DNA of 64,000 bases from Quillaja saponaria (taxonomy: Eukaryota > Streptophyta > Magnoliopsida > Fabales > Quillajaceae): positions 16,438,062 through 16,502,061 of the forward strand of contig CM055611.1 in assembly GCA_029379385.1 (NCBI GenBank), written 5' to 3'. Below the pieces are notes generated by a model that was not told the origin of the DNA, made no database searches, and saw only the letters and a list, made by a program, of their open reading frames with translations. Positions 23,031 to 35,944 of the stretch are shown here, piece after piece (within the stretch, counting starts at the first letter, position 1; each line of letters begins with the position of its first letter). A program made the translations under genes and the position numbers.

Positions 23031-25465
23031 ACTTTCATTTGGTAGAAGCTAGATTGAGCTTCTAAATTGTTGAATATCATTTTGGTCATTGTCGTCGTCA
23101 TCGTCATTGTCCTCCTTCTCCTTCTCTCCCTCTTTCTCACTCAAAAGAAGTCTTAAAACTGGGGACACTTTCCTTGTATAGTAAAGTTATGATTTTCTAT
23201 TATATAGATAAATTTGTTTTTTGGGTACATATTGTATAGATAATTGATGTAACTAAAATGGGAAATATGTACCAACAAGGGGTTGGGTGCAATAGTAAGC
23301 GAGCTACACTTTCAAAATGATAACACAAATTTGAACACAAGTTTGAACCTTGGAACAGGCAATAGTTGAGACGGCCATCCTAGTAGTGACAAAGCCCGAG
23401 GAATTAACCCCACAACAATGTTTGTAGAGAGACTAGAGAGAAAAAAAAAATAGGAATTTTGATCTGAAGATGTAGAGGCGAACATAAATGCTTGAGATAT
23501 TTTGTATGCTTAATATGAACCCCTTCCACACTTGCCATATATTTTTGTTTTCAATTTTGAAAAATAAGAAACAAAAAAATAAAACGTTCTGCTAATTTCT
23601 TGAGTAGAATTTTTTTGATTTTGAAGTTGGTATTGATATGGAAAAAAAATGGAGAAATATATATATCTGTATATATATAGTATGTGCAGCAGCAGACAAA
23701 ACTAATTGAGCATTTGTGCATTTAGTGCTGATTCCCTTTCCAACGATCAATATTGTATGGAAAGGAAGAAAACAAAAGAAGACAAAATGATTCTCCTAAC
23801 CAACTGTAATATAAGCTTTTATTTATAGCAAACAGAAGAAGACTATCAAGTGTTATAAAGAAAAAGAAAGTCTATCAATTAAATATGCTTGTTTTTACAT
23901 GTTTCTTAGTTGCGCATGTATAGGTGGAAGATTAGATAGATGTGGGTGCAAGCATAAGAACAAGTCTCGGAATTCCTTCGCGAGCCAAGAACAATTAAGC
24001 TAAATTGTAGATTATAGGTAGGGATATGTTGATTCCTTTTTCATCCTTCTTCTTTGCTTTCTCCCTTTCTTTTTCTTTTTCTCTTATGGAAACGAAACAT
24101 AGAACTGTCTTTAATTTTTGTCACTAACACTCGATTGAGTTTTTTTTTTTTTTTTTTTTGGCTTACATTTTGATAACTTACTATTACCACATCAACTAAC
24201 AAAGAAAAATATAAAGCTTGATAGTTTAGTTATTGTTTTCAATTCTTAGCCTCTTAGGTATGTTCTAGTAATAGTGAGACAATACAGTTTGACTTTGATG
24301 ACATGAATGCTGAAAGAATGGGAAAAGATGAGTGTTATAAATTCAAAGTACTTTAGAATGGTAGTTGTACGTGCTGGAGAATAGGAGTGAGGACTCTTTT
24401 CCATCAACCTTGAACAGTATAATTTACTGTAAAGTGTGTTTGTGTGCGCATGTGCAGATTTCACACGTGCATACGTGACAATCATTAAGAAGTGATTTGT
24501 ATTTCCAATAAATAAATAAAAAGATTTGTCACTTCATAAAATCAGGAATGCACAAGCAGTGAACAATAATACACACACACATATAGGCAGTTATTCTTTT
24601 TATTTCTTATCAGAGACACACCAAAGATTTTTGAATATACAAATTTGCACAATTTAAATTAGGAAGGCACACCATTCAGCAATGCATGGACATGTACACA
24701 ATTGTTCTATTTTATTTGCTTTTCAGGAAAGACCCAAAAAATCTTTGTATTGCTTAAACCACTTTTGTGACCAAAATAACTATTATCTGTTATCAGTACA
24801 TGATAAAATAGCGAGATAATCCTTATATGTTCATGGTTTTGTTCTGTCTTCAAGTCTTAAGCAAAGTGAAAATTAACAAATAATATTTATTTGAGTTGAG
24901 CAGTAAAATGGATGATTCATGACAAGAGGCTCAGTCACAACTTCTGGTAATGAAGGTGGAAATGGAAGTCACGCTGATGATATCAGAGAAATTCTTGACA
25001 AAAAAGAAGGATGCAGTATCATTCTTATTTGTCACACAAGATCAGATAGGTAGATTTCCTTCATTTATTTTCTTCAGTGCTGACTGCGGCACGATAATTA
25101 TTGGGATCCTTGGAACTGAGTTGTAATCTTTCATGTTGCATATTCTTTTCTTGCACATGTTTATATGAATTGATCGATTTATTTTTTGTTTTCTTTATTT
25201 TTTTTCATTTTATTGAAAAAATTACGCATGCCAGATAACTGATCTTAACAGATATATATAGAGCCCTATATCTCTAACTGCATGGTCGGTGGATTTCTGC
25301 TCCTCTGCATCTAGAAGCACACCTTTAGCTGATTCTCAATGAACTATCATCTGTACTGTATTTTTGGTTGTTGATGTTGAAGTATTGACTTTTCTTTGGG
25401 AAAATGTTGTATAGCTACCAAGTAAATCACTTCTTGTTTTTGCCAAATACCATGTAAAAGAAGTT
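23031..25465. other. Intergenic DNA left of the copia element
   Basis: No supported gene. It contains a GTCGTCGTCATCGTC-like microsatellite (~23,090), T-runs (~24,141) and a 44-codon frame at 24,919-25,053 (MTRGSVTTSGNEGGNGSH start). That frame ends next to a possible splice donor AG|GTAGA, and could be an exon of something unrecognised. I would not call it a gene. Confidence 0.4.
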
Positions 25466-25470
25466 CTTTA

Positions 25471-25863
25471 TGTTGAAAATAATAAACTTTATTTTCCTAT
25501 GATAAATTGTTAGTGGAAGTTAAAAAGGTGTGAGTTATTTTGATGTAATGAGTTTTAAGAGGTAGTTAATTTCTTATAATGGGTGGCTATAAATTATTGT
25601 GTGCTAGTGGAAGTTTTTTTTTTTGTTAATGTGTAATAAAATTGTAGTAATGGGTTGGAGTCCTTAATGTCTAGGATAATGGGTGTTAAAGTCATATTAG
25701 TGCACATTTAGTTGTGTGACTTTAGAGTTGCTATTATGAGTCTTATAAATACCTATTGTATGTTTTTAATTTGATATCAAGAAAAGTAGAAGTTGTCTTT
25801 TGAGTATTCCAATTTGTTCATCATCTTCAATTTTATGTGTTGTGCTCACCACATTTTCTATCA
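25471..25863 (+). repeat. 5' LTR of the copia element
   Basis: 393 bases, TGTTGAAAAT...TTTCTATCA. It differs from the 3' LTR at two sites (T versus C near 25,766 and C versus T near 25,810). A TATAAAT motif near 25,744 is the likely TATA box for the genomic RNA. Confidence 0.95.
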
Positions 25864-25866
25864 AAG

Positions 25867-25879
25867 TGGTATCAGAGCC
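25867..25879 (+). promoter_or_regulatory. Primer binding site (initiator tRNA-Met)
   Basis: TGGTATCAGAGCC, three bases after the 5' LTR. It is complementary to the 3' end of plant initiator tRNA-Met and is where minus-strand synthesis would start. Confidence 0.92.
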
Positions 25880-25907
25880 TAGTTCTCTAATTTGGTGAGT
25901 TTGAGAG

Positions 25908-26927
25908 ATGTCTACTGGATCAGGAATGTTCTCATTTCAATATCCTCGTCTTACTAAAGACAACTATGACAATTGGTGTCTTCGTATGAAAGCTTTGCTT
26001 GGTGGACAAGATGCATGGGAGATCGTAGAGAAAGGATATGACCAACCACAAGATGAAGTTGTTTTGTCTGCAGCTCAAAAAGATGCCTTACAAAAGGCTA
26101 GGAAGAAGGATCAACAAGCTCTCACCCTCATCTATCAAGGGTTAGATGAGTCCATGTTTGAGAAGGTGGCACTAGCAACTACTGCCAAGGAAGCTTGGGA
26201 GATTTTGCAAAGCTCTCTCCAAGGAGTTGAAAAAGTGAAGAAGATTCGACTCCAAACATTGAGAGGAGATTTTGAAGCCTTGCACATGAAGGAATCCGAG
26301 TCAATTTTGGATTATTTTTCAAGAATGCTAGCCACTGTCAACCAATTGAAAAGATATGGAGAAAAAGTAGAAGATGTTCGTGTGGTGGAGAAAATCCTTC
26401 GCTCTTTGCAACCAAAATTTGATTACATTGTTGTTGCAATTGAAGAATCGAAAGACTTGGAGACCATGTCTATTGAGCAACTCATGGGATCATTACAAGC
26501 CCATGAAGAAATATTTAAGAAGAAGGAAGAGAAGCCGCTTGAACAAGCTCTCCAAGCTAAGGTTTCTTTCAAAGAAAAAAATAATGTACAAGAAAGAAAC
26601 CAAAAAGGTCGTGGTCGTGGTCATGGTCGTGGACGAGGAAGAGGAGGAAGAAGAAGATGAGGATATCATTTTGAGAATAATAACGAAGGAAGAGGCCAAC
26701 AATCATCAAGAGGCCGTGGAAGAGGAAGAGGAAATTATGCAAGACCAAATGAGAAGAGGTATGACAAGAGTAATGTTGAATGCTATAATTGTCATAAATT
26801 TGGTCATTTTGCTTCAGAATGTCGCAATACTAATGTTATTGAAGAGAATGCTAATTTACTTGAATACAAAGAAGAAGGGGAAGAGCCAACTTTGTTACTA
26901 GCATTCAAAGGAGATGAAAGGAGGTGA
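25908..26927 (+). pseudogene. copia gag, broken by an in-frame stop
   Basis: Gag packages element RNA in virus-like particles. The frame from ATG 25,908 has the copia gag core (UBN2-like; [13 protein letters not shown] near residue 20, AWEIL-type motif near residue 107) and an [13 protein letters not shown] stretch, then TGA at 26,658-26,660. The frame then reopens and encodes a CCHC zinc knuckle (C-x2-C-x4-H-x4-C, 26,781-26,822) before a final TGA at 26,925-26,927. The first stop sits in an arginine-rich run, where CGA to TGA (loss of a CpG) is the simplest explanation. The pol frame is offset by -1 relative to gag and overlaps its end, although family members normally use one continuous frame. 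Confidence 0.88.
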
Positions 26928-29900
26928 TCAAGAGTTCATGGTACCTTGACAATGGTGCAAGCAATCATATGTGTGGGGACAAAAGCAAATTTTTAGAGAT
27001 TGATGAAAAAGTGAGTGGATTTGTGACATTTGGAGACTCTTCCAAAATTCCAATCAAAGGAAAAGGTACCATTTTAATTTCTTTGAAAGATGGTGGTCAT
27101 AAGCTCATTTATGATGTTTATTATGTTCCAAAATTAAAAAGTAACATTTTAAGTTTGGGACAACTTTTGGAGAAGAGTTATGAAATCCATATGAAAGATA
27201 AAAACCTTTGGCTTAGAGACCAAGATGCTAATCTTATTGCTAAGGTGTCCATGACAAGAAACAGGATGTTCATTTTGAATCTCCAAAACGATGGTGCCAA
27301 ATGTTTGAAGATGTGTGCAAAAGATTCAACATGGCGTTGGCATATGCGGTTGGGTCATTTGAATTTTGGAGGACTCAAGAATTTGGGAGAAAAGAATATG
27401 GTGTTTGGGTTGCCATTCATTGACCACCCAAATCAATTGTGTGAAGCATGCCTCCTTGGAAAACATGCAAGGAAGAGTTTTCCTAAAGAAGCCACAAGAG
27501 CAACCGAGCCACTTCAGCTTATTCATACCGATGTGTGTGGACCAATCAAGCCATGCTCATTTGGTAAAAATCATTATTTTTTGCTTTTCATTGATGATTA
27601 TACTCGCAAAACATGGGTTTATTTTTTGAAGAAAAAATCAGAGGCTTTTGAGGTGTTCAAAAAGTTTAAAGCTCTTGTTGAAAAAGAGAGTGGTCATGTA
27701 ATCAAATCTTTAAGGTCCGATAGAGGAGGCGAATTCACTTCAAATGAATTCAATATCTTTTGTGAAACACAAGGAATTCGTCGTCCTTTAACGGTTCCTA
27801 GGACACCCCAACAAAATGGTGTAGCAGAAAGGAAGAATAGAACAATTCTTAATATGGCCCGATGTTTGTTGAAATCTAAGAATATGCCTAAAGAATTTTG
27901 GGCAGAAGCTGTTTCTTGTGCAGTTTATTTGTCCAACAGATGTCCAACCAAAGGTGTGGAGAATCAAACACCTCAAGAAGCTTGGAGTGGAAAGAAGCCA
28001 AATGTCTCTCACTTGCGAATTTTTGGAAGCATTGCCTATGCCCATGTACCTGATCAAGAGAGATCTAAACTTGATGATCGAAGTGTGAAGTATGTATTTA
28101 TTGGCGATGATTCAAATTCCAAAGGGTACAAGCTCTATAACCCAAGGAATGGAAAAATCATAGTTAGTAGAGATGTTGAGTTCAATGAAGATGAAACATG
28201 GGATTGGGATGTTCAAGAAGAAGAAAATTACAATTTTTTTCCTTACTTTGAAGAAGAACAATATATAGAAGCACCATTGGAAGCCATTACTCTACCTCCA
28301 TCACCAACTCCTTCATCAGAAAAAAGTTCAAGTGAAGGGTTACCAAAAACAAAAAGTCTTCTTGATCTTTATGAAAATACAGAAGTGATAGAAGATGTTA
28401 ATTTATTTTGTCTTGTTGCAGATAGTGAACCATTATTTTTTGAAGAAGCTGAAAATGACAAGAAGTGGAGACAAGCAATGGATGAGGAGATAATAGCTAT
28501 TGAAAAAAATGATACTTGGGAGTTGGCAAATCTTCCAAAAGATCATAAAGCTATTGGTGTGAAATGGGTGTACAAGGTAAAGAAAAATGCAAAAGGAGAA
28601 GTTGAGAAGTACAAAGCGAGGCTAGTTGCGAAAGGCTATGCACAAAAGCAGGGGATCAATTATGAAGAGGTATTTGCTCCTGTTGCTCGCTTAGAAACAA
28701 TCCGATTGTTGATCTCCTTTGCAGCCCATAAGCATTGGAAGATTTATCAATTGGATGTAAAATCTGCTTTCCTCCATGGTTTTCTTGAAGAAGAGGTTTA
28801 TATTGATCAACCTGAGGGTTATGTAATTGAAGGCCAAGAAGGCAAAGTTTTGAAGTTAAAAAAGGCTTTGTATGGCCTAAAACAAGCACCAAGGGCGTGG
28901 AATAATCGAATTGACAAGTATTTTCAAGAAAATGGGTTTGTTAGATGTCCACATGAATATGCACTTTACGTGAAGGCACATGAAAATGGTGATGTTTTAT
29001 TTGTTTGCCTTTATGTGGATGATCTAATTTTTACAGGAAATAATCCAATCATGTTTGAAGATTTCAAGAAGGCAATGACTTGTGAATTTGAGATGACTGA
29101 CATGGGGCTAATGTCTTACTACTTGGGCTTTGAAGTGAAGCAAAATGATGGTGGAATTTTTATTTCACAAGAAGGCTATGCAAAAGATGTTCTTAAGAAA
29201 TTCCAAATGCTTGATAGTAACTCTGTTAATACACCCATGGAATGCGGAGTGAAGTTGTCGAAGCATGATGTTGGAGAGAAGGTAGATCCCACATTATTTA
29301 GAAGTCTTGTTGGAAGTTTAAGATACTTGACTTGCACAAGGCCAGACATTCTTTATGCTCTTGGAGTAGTGAGTCGTTACATGGAATCTCCTACTTCTAC
29401 TCACATGAAAACGGCTAAAAGAATTCTTCGCTACCTAAGAGGTACACTTGACTATGGCCTATTTTATTCTTCTTCACATATTATTGATCTTGTGGGATAC
29501 TGTGATAGTGATTTTGCCGGAGATTTGGATGATAGAAAAAGCACCACGGGTTTTGTATTTTTCAGGGGAAATAATGCAATTTCTTGGGTTTCAAAGAAGC
29601 AGCCAATTGTTACTCTTTCAACTTGTGAGGCTGAATATGTTGCTGCTACCTCTTGTACTTGTCATGCCATTTGGTTAAGAAGATTGTTGAAGGAGCTACA
29701 AGAGCCACAAAAAGAAGCAACCCAAATTTTTGTTGACAACAAGTCTGCACTAGCTTTGGCAAAGAACCCCGTCTTCCATGATAGAAGCAAGCATATAGAC
29801 ACAAGGTATCATTTCATCCGTGAGTGTATTGCCAAGAAAGAAGTGGAAGTCAAATTTGTGAAGTCTCTTGATCAAGTTGCGGATATTTTCACAAAACCAC

Positions 29901-29959
29901 TTAAATTTGAAGTCTTTCAAGGATTGAGAGAATTGCTTGGAGTTAGAAAGGAAAATTAA
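26924..29959 (+). CDS. copia pol polyprotein: protease, integrase, reverse transcriptase, RNase H (intact frame)
   Basis: 1011 open codons, opening with GTG, so the start is formal: the protein would normally be made as gag-pol. Domains in order: aspartic protease with DNGAS (residues 9-13), integrase zinc domain with H140, H145, C173 and C176, and a DD35E core with D203, D266 and E302. A C-terminal integrase region follows, then RVT_2 reverse transcriptase with a [11 protein letters not shown] motif (~570), [10 protein letters not shown] and catalytic YVDD (697-700). Last is RNase H, from about residue 855, with [16 protein letters not shown] and KHIDTRYHF. It ends with FTKPL and a stop just before the polypurine tract. 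All catalytic residues I can check are present. Expression would need the -1 shift from gag to be bypassed. Confidence 0.95.
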   Translation: MIKSSWYLDNGASNHMCGDKSKFLEIDEKVSGFVTFGDSSKIPIKGKGTILISLKDGGHKLIYDVYYVPKLKSNILSLGQLLEKSYEIHMKDKNLWLRDQDANLIAKVSMTRNRMFILNLQNDGAKCLKMCAKDSTWRWHMRLGHLNFGGLKNLGEKNMVFGLPFIDHPNQLCEACLLGKHARKSFPKEATRATEPLQLIHTDVCGPIKPCSFGKNHYFLLFIDDYTRKTWVYFLKKKSEAFEVFKKFKALVEKESGHVIKSLRSDRGGEFTSNEFNIFCETQGIRRPLTVPRTPQQNGVAERKNRTILNMARCLLKSKNMPKEFWAEAVSCAVYLSNRCPTKGVENQTPQEAWSGKKPNVSHLRIFGSIAYAHVPDQERSKLDDRSVKYVFIGDDSNSKGYKLYNPRNGKIIVSRDVEFNEDETWDWDVQEEENYNFFPYFEEEQYIEAPLEAITLPPSPTPSSEKSSSEGLPKTKSLLDLYENTEVIEDVNLFCLVADSEPLFFEEAENDKKWRQAMDEEIIAIEKNDTWELANLPKDHKAIGVKWVYKVKKNAKGEVEKYKARLVAKGYAQKQGINYEEVFAPVARLETIRLLISFAAHKHWKIYQLDVKSAFLHGFLEEEVYIDQPEGYVIEGQEGKVLKLKKALYGLKQAPRAWNNRIDKYFQENGFVRCPHEYALYVKAHENGDVLFVCLYVDDLIFTGNNPIMFEDFKKAMTCEFEMTDMGLMSYYLGFEVKQNDGGIFISQEGYAKDVLKKFQMLDSNSVNTPMECGVKLSKHDVGEKVDPTLFRSLVGSLRYLTCTRPDILYALGVVSRYMESPTSTHMKTAKRILRYLRGTLDYGLFYSSSHIIDLVGYCDSDFAGDLDDRKSTTGFVFFRGNNAISWVSKKQPIVTLSTCEAEYVAATSCTCHAIWLRRLLKELQEPQKEATQIFVDNKSALALAKNPVFHDRSKHIDTRYHFIRECIAKKEVEVKFVKSLDQVADIFTKPLKFEVFQGLRELLGVRKEN

Positions 29960-29960
29960 G

Positions 29961-29972
29961 TTTAAGGGGAAG
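29961..29972 (+). promoter_or_regulatory. Polypurine tract of the copia element
   Basis: TTTAAGGGGAAG directly before the 3' LTR, the plus-strand primer site. Confidence 0.9.
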
Positions 29973-30365
29973 TGTTGAAAATAATAAACTTTATTTTCCT
30001 ATGATAAATTGTTAGTGGAAGTTAAAAAGGTGTGAGTTATTTTGATGTAATGAGTTTTAAGAGGTAGTTAATTTCTTATAATGGGTGGCTATAAATTATT
30101 GTGTGCTAGTGGAAGTTTTTTTTTTTGTTAATGTGTAATAAAATTGTAGTAATGGGTTGGAGTCCTTAATGTCTAGGATAATGGGTGTTAAAGTCATATT
30201 AGTGCACATTTAGTTGTGTGACTTTAGAGTTGCTATTATGAGTCTTATAAATACCTATTGTATGTTTTCAATTTGATATCAAGAAAAGTAGAAGTTGTCT
30301 TTTGAGTATTTCAATTTGTTCATCATCTTCAATTTTATGTGTTGTGCTCACCACATTTTCTATCA
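29973..30365 (+). repeat. 3' LTR of the copia element
   Basis: 393 bases, starting TGTTGAAAAT and ending TTTCTATCA. It is identical to the 5' LTR except at two sites, including the same 11-base T run. Confidence 0.95.
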
Positions 30366-30370
30366 CTTTA

Positions 30371-31744
30371 CCTTGTAAATAACATTTACCAACTTCCAGT
30401 GGAGCAGCATGACGAAAAAAATGGAGGGAATACAGCAATGCATGGACAGTAACTATCAATTTTTAAAATCTGTTCTGATCATAGAACTCACCCGTGGCAC
30501 ATGTAGTGTTGAGAGATTTTCATGAGATTTGATGTAAATTGTTCTGGCACTTGATGTCCATATTAGTTAATCATATATTATTGTCAGAGGAGAAGACTAT
30601 GGTGATGAAGTCATAAAATGCTGAACTGCTTATTCACAATCAGGATTCCTGTTAAAGATTTAGAATATTTTTTGGGTAACTTAAAAAACAATCTGCTACA
30701 ATTCAACCTATTATATCTGGGAAAACAGAAAGGGAAGGAAAAAAAAGACAACAATTACAACATTTTCCGTTATGTATCTTGCGTGCAGTAGTTTTTATTA
30801 TGAAATTTAATCAACAATGACCCTCTTGAAGCAATATGGTGTAGCAGTCTTCTGCAACCAAAAGAAGATTCTGATAAGTGAACACTCTGATCTAGACAAT
30901 TATTTTTGATCCCCCTCTCAGTTCTGCGGCCTAGAGAACAGCTTTCCTAACCCCATATTCATAATTTTCATAAATTTCTTAGCTAATAACTGAGTATTAT
31001 ACTTAAGTTATGCACCTTGACAAAACTTAGAATTGAATATCATGGATTAGAGAAATGTTCTAACCAAATGTCAACATCAAATTGAGTACTTGGGGTAGGA
31101 GCTTAAGAGTTTGTTCACTTATATTTGGCCTATTTTTCTGCTCTTCTCATTTTCAACTTTTTTATGGTATTCCTTATCTGAACTGAAACGTATGCATACC
31201 ATACCAGACTATTGTCTTTTTACAAGTCTGGTAGACAGATTTTCTTTTATCTTATAGTCTTCAGAGCTTCTTATTCTGTACTAGTTAAATATGGCTTAGT
31301 GACCCAATCTCAGTCTTTAATTATGTGTGCATTTATTGCAGGAAAGTGTACAGGTTGGTACATTCTATTTGGAACATGGTATTAGAGGCCCACGACTGAT
31401 GGGTTACCCCATTACGCACACACCCAACAATTGATCAGCCTACGATTGATGAACTCTACCTCTCGATTTTGGATCTCCACATTCCACTTGAGGCGTATCA
31501 ATGTATGAACTCCCACAGTGCTGAGGCTAGAGGGCTTCATAATTGTAATAAGTAAATTGCCCTATTCTCTTATCACCAATTAATTAATTTTCAAAAGTGA
31601 GGCTCCAACAGTGACATTGGTCATTATTGTAGCTTAATTATCACTTTCTTGTAGCATACGCAAGAAGTATAAGCATACCCATGAAGTGGGCTCTAATAGT
31701 TTAAAAAAAAAAAAAAAATTAGCACTTCCACTTAATAGCTTTTA
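30371..31744. other. Intergenic DNA right of the copia element
   Basis: Continues the sequence interrupted at 25,465. No supported gene. At 31,377-31,388 TGGTATTAGAGG resembles a decayed primer binding site, but I see no LTR pair to match it. A T/A-rich run lies at ~31,703. Confidence 0.4.
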
Positions 31745-32313
31745 TTTATCAACGTTATAAACTTGTGTTGTGTGATGCTAGTACCCTTTGGGTACGATTT
31801 TTCATTCACGAAGTCCATAAGACTCACCTATCTCTTGTGGATTTTTTTTAGTAATAGGAGTTTGATACATGGCGTCGCCAAGCTTGTGACTTGCAAATTG
31901 AATATGGCAAGGTATTTCCAAGATCTCAGACTTACAGTCAATGATAAAAGTTTGCAGTCACACTAGAACTGTGACGTATCTAATTTTGGTATGATGTAAG
32001 AGTCTAGCTATTTGTTTTGACTAGGAGCAGAGCTCCTTGTTGTCTTTGTGTTATTGTTGTGTGAGATCATGAACATAAGCGTTTGTATTTTGAGGCATGA
32101 TTCATATTGTTGGAAACCACTGCTAAAATTTTTCAATAAATTGTTAACTGTTTTAGAAAATAAAAATTTTCAATGAACTTATGATCTATGAAAGTTACTT
32201 TTATCCTTTGGATGGGCCAAGAGTCATGTTTATTACTTTGTTTTGAAGTCAGGGTTACAAAAGTTTGGTTATTCAATCCTCCGCCCAGTAATGCCTTCGT
32301 GAAGGATGTGATA
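31745..32313 (+). mobile_element. Gypsy LTR fragment L (3' part only)
   Basis: Matches the 3' ends of LTRs B, C and D, from the GATGCTAGTACC stretch (31,766) through TACATGGCGTCGCCAA (31,866) to GAAGGATGTGATA (32,313), a mutated form of the family end. The 5' two-thirds are missing, so it is a truncated relic. Confidence 0.8.
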
Positions 32314-32699
32314 GTGGTCATTATATAATCAGTCCTACAAAATCATCCTCTTATATAAATATTTACATTTAATATTCCACTTAAAAACTAATTTCTCTTT
32401 TTAAATGCATTATTTACTATTTTAAAATAAAGTTATTTTCTTTCATTATTTAAAATTTTTAATTTTATAATTAATTCATTTAACTTCCATATTTCTCATT
32501 CACCATATAACTAATGGAATATATGTAAATCGATTCTTGTAAAAGTAATAATAATTAAGTTCTTTGGAGTAATTTACTAAACAACTATATATATACTTCA
32601 TCCTAATCTATATACATAATTTAATATTTGTGTACATAACTATTAACAACTTGATTACAATTTCAATAATGTGCTATTCAAAAATCCAATTTTCACGAA
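32314..32699. other. AT-rich spacer
   Basis: Between two gypsy LTR pieces. No gene or element end is recognised. Confidence 0.4.
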
Positions 32700-35485
32700 T
32701 TATCCAAAATAAACCAACCAATTCAATTAAGCCTTCCTTCCAAGCTTACAATTAGGTTCTAATTATAGTACAGTTAAGACTAATAAATTGTTACTAAATT
32801 AAAATAAAATAATGACTCTGTTATCAAACATAAAACGTTTACTGAAAACTCAGCATTTGGTTCCCCTTAAAGTGGAACTTGCCTATAATACAGATAAATA
32901 GCCTGTTTACAAGGTCCACGGTAAACTATAATATAAGAATATACAGAGGAGCTTTACTCCAAACAAAATATAAAATCGCCATGGTTAACTCAATATATAT
33001 ATATATAACAACAGTGCAAAACACCTAAAGTGACTACATGCATCATCTCTTAAGCCTCAAGTGTGCGATTATGAGGTATACCTTGCCGCAGCACTGTCAA
33101 CAGGTGACATATTCTGACACAGCGAATGGTGGTTTACTGAAACTAAAAAAAAGACAATAACAAAGGAAAAAATAAGCCACAATGACTCAGTTTGCAAACC
33201 ACGTACCTTAAGGGACCAGCATCACTTAACATATATATCATTGTTTAATCTCATGTCTACATTTAATTATGCACGTATGTATTTATATTTATCATACGAT
33301 CACAATTCACATATTTCACAATTTTCAACATGGTAACCCAATCATACAAAACAATTAAAGCATACAAGTAAATAAAGGGCCAACAAGTAACTCAGCCCTG
33401 TATAACAATATCAACCCCTACTGGGTATTTACGCAGCTGCACAATAAATTAATCTCCATACATAATCCATCCCACGGGGGCTAAGCACTCAGAATTTCAA
33501 ATCAACATATCCTAGGTGACATAGATTTCAATTTCAGAAATAAAAATCATTTTTCAGAAAAATCTCACTTTATTGGCCTTTATCAACCACAACCAATATC
33601 AAACAAACATAATTCAAATAAATCATGGAAATACTGCCTTTACTTAGTTTTCCATGTAGCACATCTATTCACATATACATATAATTGCACATAATAATCT
33701 AGCAACCAGAGTGCACGTAATTCACTCACTAGGCTCAAGAATGAGATTCGTCAGTCCGCTTAGCCTGCAATGGTGTCGGAATATCCTCGACACGCTCTGG
33801 AGTTGAAAAAGATAAATTTGTATGTCAATTTATATGATCATAGCATAATCTCCTAACTCCATAATTTACTTACATTCTTATCATTGAATTAAACTTTATT
33901 TAATTGTCTAAAGTTAATCAAGAGCTAAAACTATCTACTCTCATTATAAATATCATTAAATTTTTATTATTTTTATTATTTTAACTCCTTCAATCTAGAT
34001 TCATATATTCCTTAACTTAACTTGCTAATTATCCAAAATTTGATTTACCTATAACAATTGAACTAATAAAACACTCCAAAACAAAATTTAATTCTTTTAA
34101 CTCATTATATATATATATATATATTATTTGATTAAAAGTATTTACACCAATATTTCATGCTTAAGCTTTTTAAATGACATACAAGCATATAACTTAACTT
34201 AATTAAAGTCTAACTAATTACCTAACTAGATTCTAACATACCCAATTTATATAGAGCTCACGGCACAAGGGAATTTCCTACATCCATCATTCCTTTTGTT
34301 GTGACCCTAAAGAGGAATAACCTCTTCTTTTTAATATAGTTATGATAGGCTATGAAGAAGAAAGTGGGCGGCCAAGTTGCTACAAAACAAGTACAGCAAT
34401 ATGATATATATATATATATTTTTAACTTAAATCCCTTATTACAGCTTTCCTGCCACACAATTACCAAACCTTCCTTTAGCACTCAACACTCCTATTAAGT
34501 ATAGACAACCATACCTTTCATTCACTTAAGCAATCATTCAACCAACACCATTATCGCTCAATCAACCATTCAGCTAACACCTTTCAACCCATTTATCATC
34601 GTCCCTATAAGACATAAAAGGAAAAGAATGAGTTTGCTTCACGTGAGAGAAGAGTAAATGTAAGATTTGCTGCCAAGCAGCGTAGATGCTTACTGGATAT
34701 TGCAAGCTTCGGCCAGCTAACTGCTGCCCAAACTGCCCTTCAAACTTTGCTCTCCCATGGCTTGAATTTATGAACTTGGATGGCAGCAAAAGTTGTGTAC
34801 AAAACCAGCTGAAACAAGGCAGCCTTGCACTGTACACTCACTGCACATGGGCACAATCAGTGCACCCACACCACAACCACTTCTCACGTGTATAATGATT
34901 CAACAAGTCTTGATTGCTCTCAAGACTTACACGCCTACTGCCTTGCAAAACAGGGGATTAAATGGCTGCCAAATCTTCACTTTAATCCACCCACAAAGCT
35001 AAACAACTAAGGCACAACAAGTATAAAGAAGGAGGATGAAATTTCTTGAGTACATGAAGGCTCGACGGAATAAGAAAAGAGTGCAAAAAACTCTAGGTTC
35101 TCCAATGGCGAAGGAAGAAGAAGAAAGAGTAAAAGTCGGCCATACAAAGAGAAAGTGAGAAACAAATAAAAAAAAATTAAAGGAAAAGACTAAATAAAAT
35201 AATGGTTAAAAACAATGTACCATAAAGCTATAAATATATTTATATAGTTATATATTCAATTAGTTTTTTATGCTTTATGATATATTTAACTAATTCCTCA
35301 ACTAATACACTCTAAATGAAATAAACTCCACTTGATTTGATTTACCATACAATAGCAATACCTTTTCTATATATATACTAGCATTCATTCACTTAAATTT
35401 TTAAATTTTAAGTTACTTTTTATTTACCTAATGACATAGGTTACGTACTACATTCTAATATGTACGTCAGGGTCAGGTTATCACA
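32700..35485 (-). mobile_element. Gypsy LTR K1 (about 2.8 kb, subfamily of LTR E)
   Basis: Aligns in the same direction with LTR E (45,316-48,110). Shared landmarks include TCCAAAATAAA near the left end, GAATATACAGAGGAGCT (32,937) and the CAGCCCTGTATAACA and GGGGGCTAAGCACTC stretches near 33,400-33,490. The right end (35,485) is the reverse complement of TGTGATAACCTGACC, a family-type LTR start. The left end is eroded and placed approximately. Its length, about 2.8 kb, equals that of E. Overlapping open frames at 34.25-35.0 kb are U3 sequence. Confidence 0.65.
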
Positions 35486-35913
35486 CCAGCCCTCACCACC
35501 AACCAAAAATTCGGCTCTAAGTCTACCACAACTACCCAAAAACCACCTAGACTACAAGCTAAGTTAGAGCTTAACTATGTCTGGTTCTACTCTTCCTTAA
35601 CCTATGGTGAAACACGCCTCATGACCACCCTAGATGACACATGATAGGACAACCTGCAGGAATTTATCTAGCAAATGAAAAAAACACATAGATTCTACTA
35701 TTAATGCAAGAACAATAAGGAAGGAATTTCACTACCTCACGCCAACTCAATCATCCTAATCAGAGTTAGAAATCAATTGTTGTAGCCAAGACAAACAAAG
35801 TAGGCGTGTCTTAAAGGAGCTAAGTCGGCTACTAAGAGAAGAGAAAAGAATAACCACATAAAATAATATAATATTGTAAATAATTGCTCACTCTTAGAGT
35901 ATGTGGTGCTAAT

Positions 35914-35944
<31 letters not shown>

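Larger units (their letters stand above)
25466..30370 (+). mobile_element. Full-length Ty1/copia retrotransposon with 5-bp target duplication
   Basis: A 4.9-kb element bounded by 393-base LTRs and flanked by CTTTA on both sides (25,466-25,470 and 30,366-30,370). Order: LTR, tRNA-iMet primer site, gag, protease, integrase, RT, RNase H, polypurine tract, LTR, which is the Ty1/copia order (integrase before RT), Tnt1-like. The LTRs differ at only two positions, so insertion is recent. The pol frame is intact, but gag carries a stop and gag/pol are out of frame, so this copy is probably not autonomous by itself; proteins from relatives could still mobilise it. Confidence 0.95.

Noticed and set aside
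24919..25053. 44-codon frame next to a possible splice donor
   Set aside because: Too short, no recognised protein, and no acceptor or second exon could be identified.
26374..26901. 175-codon frame overlapping copia gag
   Set aside because: It is a shadow of gag and has lysine- and glutamate-rich out-of-frame composition.
31377..31388. TGGTATTAGAGG, resembling an initiator tRNA-Met primer binding site
   Set aside because: No LTR end with the expected spacing or matching second LTR could be found.
34258..35010. Cluster of overlapping 60-90-codon frames on both strands
   Set aside because: All fall in LTR K1. The moderate GC content of the U3 region produces chance frames.
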